DNA of 64,000 nucleotides, from contig JBHYDC010000001.1 in assembly GCA_051861205.1 (NCBI GenBank), positions 62,001 through 126,000 on the forward strand. The letters are read 5' to 3'. Position 1 is the stretch's first letter. Each line of letters opens with the position of its first letter. The stretch comes from JBHYDC01 sp051861205 (GTDB lineage Bacteria > Pseudomonadota > Alphaproteobacteria > Rhizobiales > Pleomorphomonadaceae). Made by a program: the position numbers and the translations under genes. The notes beneath the pieces are model-generated. The model saw only the letters and a list, made by a program, of their open reading frames with translations. It was not told where the DNA came from and ran no database searches. Below, in pieces: positions 60,282-64,000 of this stretch.

Positions 60282-61658
60282 TCAGTCTGTTTCTGGTTCC
60301 TGCGCCCGCCGCTCGGTCGCCCAATCCTTGATGCCATACCAGACATAAGCCGCCCGCAGCCCCAAGCGGCGGATGAGCGGGTGCCCGAGATGCGGCGGCA
60401 GTCCGGCCATCGGCGCCGGCACATTAAGCGGCGCGTTTCCGCCCTCGGCCGCCGCCTGTGCGAGGCGCCGCCCGGCCCAGGTTGCCGCCGCCACGCCGCT
60501 GCCGTGCCAGCCGAAGCCGTAGAGCACGCCCGGCTCGTCCGTCAGCCGCCCGATCGCCGGGGTCAGCCGCCCGGTGAGGCACACGAGCCCGTTCCAGAAA
60601 TGCTCGACCAGCGCCTCAGAGAAGGCCGGAAACACCTCTCCCATTTGCCGGGTCATCAACGCTTTCATGCGTATGTCTTCTGTCGGCGATCCGGTCAGCC
60701 CTCCGCGCGCGCCGAACAGAAAGCGGCGGCCGGGCAGCATGCGGTAGTAGAACAAGAGGTCGCGCGCGTTCGAAACCGGGCACTCCGTCCGCCAGCGCTC
60801 GGCTTCCAGCGCGGCCTCGCTCAGCGGCTGCGTGACGATGATGTTGGAAAGAGCCGGCACGGTCCGGTTGGCAAACACCGGCTTCAGATCGTCCGGCGTA
60901 TAGCCGTTGGTCGCCAGGATCACAGTGCGCGCCCGCACGCTTCCTCCCGCAGTGACAAGCCGGTGCCGGTCGCCCTCCCGCGTCCACGTAAGAACCTTGC
61001 TCGACCCGTGCAACGTCGCCCCGTAGCGCTCGGCCGCCTCGCGTAGCCCGGCGAGATACTTCAGCGGATGCAGCCCGAACGCGCCGCCAAGCCGGAACGC
61101 GCCATGCTGCTCACGCCCGCCATGGCCGATGTCGCCGAACCGCTCGCGCGGAATGAAGGAGGCATCGACGCCGAGCCGATCGGCATAGAAGCCCGCCCCC
61201 TCGCGCAGCGCGTCTGTGACGGAGGGGTGGTGAGCCACCTCATAGGTAGCGTCGCCCTGCACGTCGACATCCATGCCCTCGCCGGCTATCAGCCCTCGGA
61301 CGAGGTCCATCGCTTCGACTTGCGAGGCGAAGAAGCGGCGGGTTTCGCCCTCGCCATAGCGCTTCATCATCGCCTCGGCCGAAAGCTTCGCTGACGGTAT
61401 CGTCACGAAGCCGCCGTTGCGGCCAGATGCGCCCCAGCCGATCGGTCCGGCATCCAGCACCCGTGCCGATAGCCCGTGGTCGCGGGCCAGATGCAGCGCC
61501 GCCGACAAGCCGGCATAGCCCCCGCCGATGATGGCGACATCGGCCTCCGCGTCGCCCTCCAGCACCGGCGTTTCCCGCACCGAGGCCGTCGCCTCCCAGT
61601 AGCTGTGGGCCTTGCGATCGGTCCGGGTCACGTCGGGGTGGAAGAGGGCGGCGGCCAT
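60282..61658 (-). CDS. FAD-dependent oxidoreductase (DAO/PuuB-like)
   Basis: A 458-residue D-amino-acid oxidase-fold enzyme. SYWEATASV and ADVAIIGGGYAGLSAALHLA (FAD-binding GxGxxG) are followed by GPIGWGASGRNGGFV; the C-terminal FGWHGSGVAAATWAG binds the flavin. This set is typical of gamma-glutamylputrescine oxidoreductase and related amine oxidases of rhizobia. The substrate cannot be fixed. Start 61658 matches the family; the open frame continues far upstream without homology. Confidence 0.92.
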   Translation of the reverse strand: MAAALFHPDVTRTDRKAHSYWEATASVRETPVLEGDAEADVAIIGGGYAGLSAALHLARDHGLSARVLDAGPIGWGASGRNGGFVTIPSAKLSAEAMMKRYGEGETRRFFASQVEAMDLVRGLIAGEGMDVDVQGDATYEVAHHPSVTDALREGAGFYADRLGVDASFIPRERFGDIGHGGREQHGAFRLGGAFGLHPLKYLAGLREAAERYGATLHGSSKVLTWTREGDRHRLVTAGGSVRARTVILATNGYTPDDLKPVFANRTVPALSNIIVTQPLSEAALEAERWRTECPVSNARDLLFYYRMLPGRRFLFGARGGLTGSPTEDIRMKALMTRQMGEVFPAFSEALVEHFWNGLVCLTGRLTPAIGRLTDEPGVLYGFGWHGSGVAAATWAGRRLAQAAAEGGNAPLNVPAPMAGLPPHLGHPLIRRLGLRAAYVWYGIKDWATERRAQEPETD

Positions 61659-61766
61659 GGAGAAATCCTGGGAAATCGGCGCCGCTAGCGCCGGCGGGCT
61701 CGGTGCGAAGGAAACGAATTCTGCGCTCGTCGCTTTTATCTGGCACCGCGAGCGAAGGACAAGGCC

Positions 61767-62867
61767 ATGCGCAGTACCATTCGGCCGAACGACACGGGCA
61801 TTCTGCTTGTTTTCCTTGGCGTTGCAACGGCGGCAATCGCCGGTTTGCAACGCTCCGGAACGGGTGAACAGCCGCGCCGCAGTGCAGCCGGAGCCTTGGT
61901 CCACACGGCGAGCCCCAGTGATGCCGGGCGCGGCCGCGACGCGGAAACACCATCGGATATCCCCGCCGCCGGGTGGAAGGATATCGTGTGGCGCACCTAC
62001 GAACAGGTGCAAAGCGACCGGGTTCTCGCGGTAGGCGCGGGCGTCACTTTCTATGCGCTGCTGGCGATCTTTCCCTTCATAACCGCCTTCGTGTCGCTCT
62101 ACGGCCTTATCGCCGATCCCGTCAGCGTCCAAAGCCATCTTCAGTCGCTCGGCGGCGTAGTTCCGGCCGAGGCGCTGACGCTGCTTGGCGACCAGATGCG
62201 CCGGCTCACGGAAAAATCGGGAGACGCGCTCGGTTTCGGCTTCTTCTTCGGTCTCGCTTTCGCCCTCTGGAGCGCAAACGCAGGCATGAAAGCCATCTTC
62301 GACGCCTTGAACGTTGCTTGCGGCGAAACCGAAAAGCGCGGCTTTTTCGCCCTCAATGCGATCACCTTGCTGTTCACCCTCGGCGCGATCGTTTTCCTCA
62401 TCCTGGCGGCGGCCACTGTCGTGGTCGTGCCGGCCGTGCTTTCCTTCGTCGGGCTTGGCCCGGTCGGCGACATGCTCCTGCGCTTTAGCCGCTGGCCGCT
62501 GCTGCTCGCCGGTATCGCCTTCGCCATCACCGTCCTCTACCGCTACGGACCCAGCCGGACCACTGCAAAATGGCGCTGGGTCACGTGGGGCAGCGCGCTT
62601 GCGTCCCTGCTCTTCCTCGTCTTGTCGCTGCTCTTTTCCTGGTATGCGGCCAACTTCGGCAGCTACGACAAGACCTATGGATCGCTTGGCACCGTCATCG
62701 CCTTCATGACGTGGATCTGGATTTCGTCGGTCATCGTCCTCATCGGCGCGGAATTCAACGCCGAGATCGAACACCAGACCGAGCGCGACTCCACGGTCGG
62801 ATCGGTAAAGCCCATGGGCAGGCGCGGCGCGCGCATGGCCGACACCGTTGGAAAAGAAAGCGTATGA
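61767..62867 (+). CDS. YihY/virulence factor BrkB family membrane protein
   Basis: A 366-residue inner-membrane protein. After a ~80-residue polar N-terminal extension come about six membrane spans: AVGAGVTFYALLAIFPFITA, GFFFGLAFALWSANAGMKAI (the conserved Asn region), LLFTLGAIVFLILAAATVVV, LLLAGIAFAITVLYRYGPS and a last helix pair with YGSLGTVIAFMTWIWISSVI. Family role is unsettled (once misnamed RNase BN). An N-terminal helix (GILLVFLGVATAAIAGL) precedes the extension. Confidence 0.92.
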   Translation: MRSTIRPNDTGILLVFLGVATAAIAGLQRSGTGEQPRRSAAGALVHTASPSDAGRGRDAETPSDIPAAGWKDIVWRTYEQVQSDRVLAVGAGVTFYALLAIFPFITAFVSLYGLIADPVSVQSHLQSLGGVVPAEALTLLGDQMRRLTEKSGDALGFGFFFGLAFALWSANAGMKAIFDALNVACGETEKRGFFALNAITLLFTLGAIVFLILAAATVVVVPAVLSFVGLGPVGDMLLRFSRWPLLLAGIAFAITVLYRYGPSRTTAKWRWVTWGSALASLLFLVLSLLFSWYAANFGSYDKTYGSLGTVIAFMTWIWISSVIVLIGAEFNAEIEHQTERDSTVGSVKPMGRRGARMADTVGKESV

Positions 62868-62955
62868 TCAGCGTTAGCCAATTCTGAACCGTGTCGAAGT
62901 TGGCGCGTTGCACTTGCGCATTAATGCAAAATCAGGAATGGAGCGCGCCCACCTC

Positions 62956-64000
62956 ATGACCGCAGCCTACGTCAACCGCATCGCGACCGCCGTTCCCGAC
63001 TATGACGTGCACCGCACCTTCGTCGACTTCGCCGCCACCCTTTTACCGTCCGAGCGGCATCGCGCCCTCTTCGAGCGGATGGTGGAACGGGGTCAGATCG
63101 AGCGCCGCTATTCGCCGCTGCGCCCGCGTGCCCTGCCGCTTCGCTTCGACGCGCCGCCCCCCATCGACGCTGAAGCTTTCTACCGACAGGGCGATTTTCC
63201 CTGCACTGCCGAGCGGATGAAGGCCTATGAGCACGCCGCGCCGGACCTCGTAGCCCGTGCGATCGACGGTTTGGAGTTGGATGATGCCGCCGCGATCACG
63301 CATCTCCTGGTCGTCAGTTGTACAGGCTTTAGTGCACCCGGTCTTGATCTTCAGATTGTCCAGCGCCTTGGGCTCGACCCTTGCGTCGAGCGAACCATGA
63401 TCGGCTTCATGGGCTGTTATGCCGCCATGAACGCCCTGAAGCTCGCCCGCCACATCGTTCGCTCGGACCCGGCGTCGAAGGTGCTGATTGTCTCGATCGA
63501 GCTTTGCTCGCTGCACCTCCAGGAATCGCCGGATATCGAACAGATCCTGTCGTTCCTGGTCTTCGGCGACGGCTGCGCCGCTGCTCTCGTGACCGCCAAC
63601 CCCACCGGGCTCTCGCTCGATCGCTTCCGCACCATCCTCGCTCCGGAAGACCCCAGCCTCATCACCTGGCACATCCGCGACAAGGGCTTCGAAATGGTGC
63701 TGTCGGGCAAGGTGCCCGGCGCGATCGCCCGCGCGCTGACGGCGCACACGCGCGAGCTTTTCGGCAACGGCACGCCGGACGATATCGACATCTGGGCCGT
63801 TCACCCCGGCGGCCGGTCCGTGCTCGATGCCGTGGAGGGGGCCTTCGCGCTGGGGGCCGCCAAGCTCGCGGCCTCCCGCGCTGTGCTGCGAGATTTCGGC
63901 AACATGTCGTCGGCCACCATCCTGTTCGTTCTCGCCCGCATCATGCGGGACGCTGGAGAGGGCGCAGGACGCGGGCTCGCCATGGCCTTCGGTCCCGGCC
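62956..64000 (+). CDS. Type III polyketide synthase (chalcone/stilbene synthase family), 5' part
   Basis: A frame open from ATG 62956 to the window end (348 residues, about the last 10-20 missing). The catalytic triad is visible: Cys in IGFMGCYAAMNALKLARH, His in IWAVHPGGRSVLD and Asn in FGNMSSATILFVL; LVVSCTGFSAPGLD and the final FGPG loop are also typical. It condenses malonyl-CoA units on an acyl-CoA starter to make pyrones, resorcinols or similar phenolic lipids. Product unknown. Partner methyltransferase or oxidase genes, usual in such operons, would lie beyond the window. Confidence 0.94.
   Translation, partial: MTAAYVNRIATAVPDYDVHRTFVDFAATLLPSERHRALFERMVERGQIERRYSPLRPRALPLRFDAPPPIDAEAFYRQGDFPCTAERMKAYEHAAPDLVARAIDGLELDDAAAITHLLVVSCTGFSAPGLDLQIVQRLGLDPCVERTMIGFMGCYAAMNALKLARHIVRSDPASKVLIVSIELCSLHLQESPDIEQILSFLVFGDGCAAALVTANPTGLSLDRFRTILAPEDPSLITWHIRDKGFEMVLSGKVPGAIARALTAHTRELFGNGTPDDIDIWAVHPGGRSVLDAVEGAFALGAAKLAASRAVLRDFGNMSSATILFVLARIMRDAGEGAGRGLAMAFGPG

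Noticed and set aside
1..64000. CRISPR arrays, prophage or conjugation modules
   Set aside because: No regularly spaced repeats of 25-40 bp and no phage structural or transfer genes were seen.

Overview
The window is about 64 kb of GC-rich DNA with dense genes, many ATGA stop/start overlaps, and the general stress sigma factor EcfG with matching GGAAC-N16/17-CGTT-like promoters. Those features, with a Ku/LigD locus and a thuA/Gfo-Idh pair, point to an alphaproteobacterium, most likely of the Hyphomicrobiales (Rhizobiales). No rRNA, tRNA or CRISPR array was seen. Both ends cut genes: a ureohydrolase on the left and a type III polyketide synthase on the right.

Layout. 1-4.4 kb: 3' end of an agmatinase/guanidinase-type ureohydrolase with a His-rich partner, a pirin, a GT2 glycosyltransferase and an MltB-like transglycosylase. 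4.4-12 kb (minus strand): a BMP-type nucleoside/nucleobase ABC importer with an embedded amidase, and a CodA-like deaminase upstream. 12-13.4 kb: SDR and MgtC-like genes. 13.4-21 kb: glycogen-to-trehalose block (treY, treZ, a CheY-like regulator, glgX). 21-28.4 kb: stress island with a PRC-barrel protein, a NepR-like/DUF2934 protein, ecfG, and many small hydrophilic or membrane proteins (two more DUF2934 proteins, DUF3309, a KGG-repeat protein). It is interrupted at 25.1-27.2 kb by IS5 and IS66 remnants and broken mocR and flavin-oxidase genes. 28.4-31.6 kb: tex and a DapB-like gene. 31.7-33.8 kb: SigK/RskA-like sigma/anti-sigma pair and a fasciclin protein. 33.9-35.6 kb: an mhqD/mhqO-like pair. 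35.8-38.6 kb: radical-SAM DNA-repair-like protein plus a UdgX-type protein. 38.6-40 kb: multicopper oxidase. 40.1-45.8 kb: a decayed end-joining locus (truncated ligD, and a ku split by a 3.06-kb island of immunity-like genes carrying a 700-bp duplication). 46-55 kb: response regulator, topoisomerase IB, EEP nuclease, ilvD, M29 aminopeptidase, cold-shock protein and a HisKA_2 kinase. 55.3-58.2 kb: mtnA, a cupin and an MTA/SAH deaminase-like gene. 58.2-64 kb: Gfo/Idh/MocA, ThuA, FAD oxidoreductase, YihY/BrkB and the type III PKS.

How the parts fit together. Seven candidate EcfG promoters (upstream of the SDR, glgX, ecfG, 23246, DUF3309, 24769, 27415 and 28066 genes, counting the divergent pairs separately gives eight) suggest one stress regulon covering trehalose/glycogen turnover and small protective proteins. 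The non-homologous end-joining genes appear dead. The most unusual structure is the ku gene opened by an immunity-gene island with no visible transposase. Family assignments come from motif recognition by eye; no database search was run.
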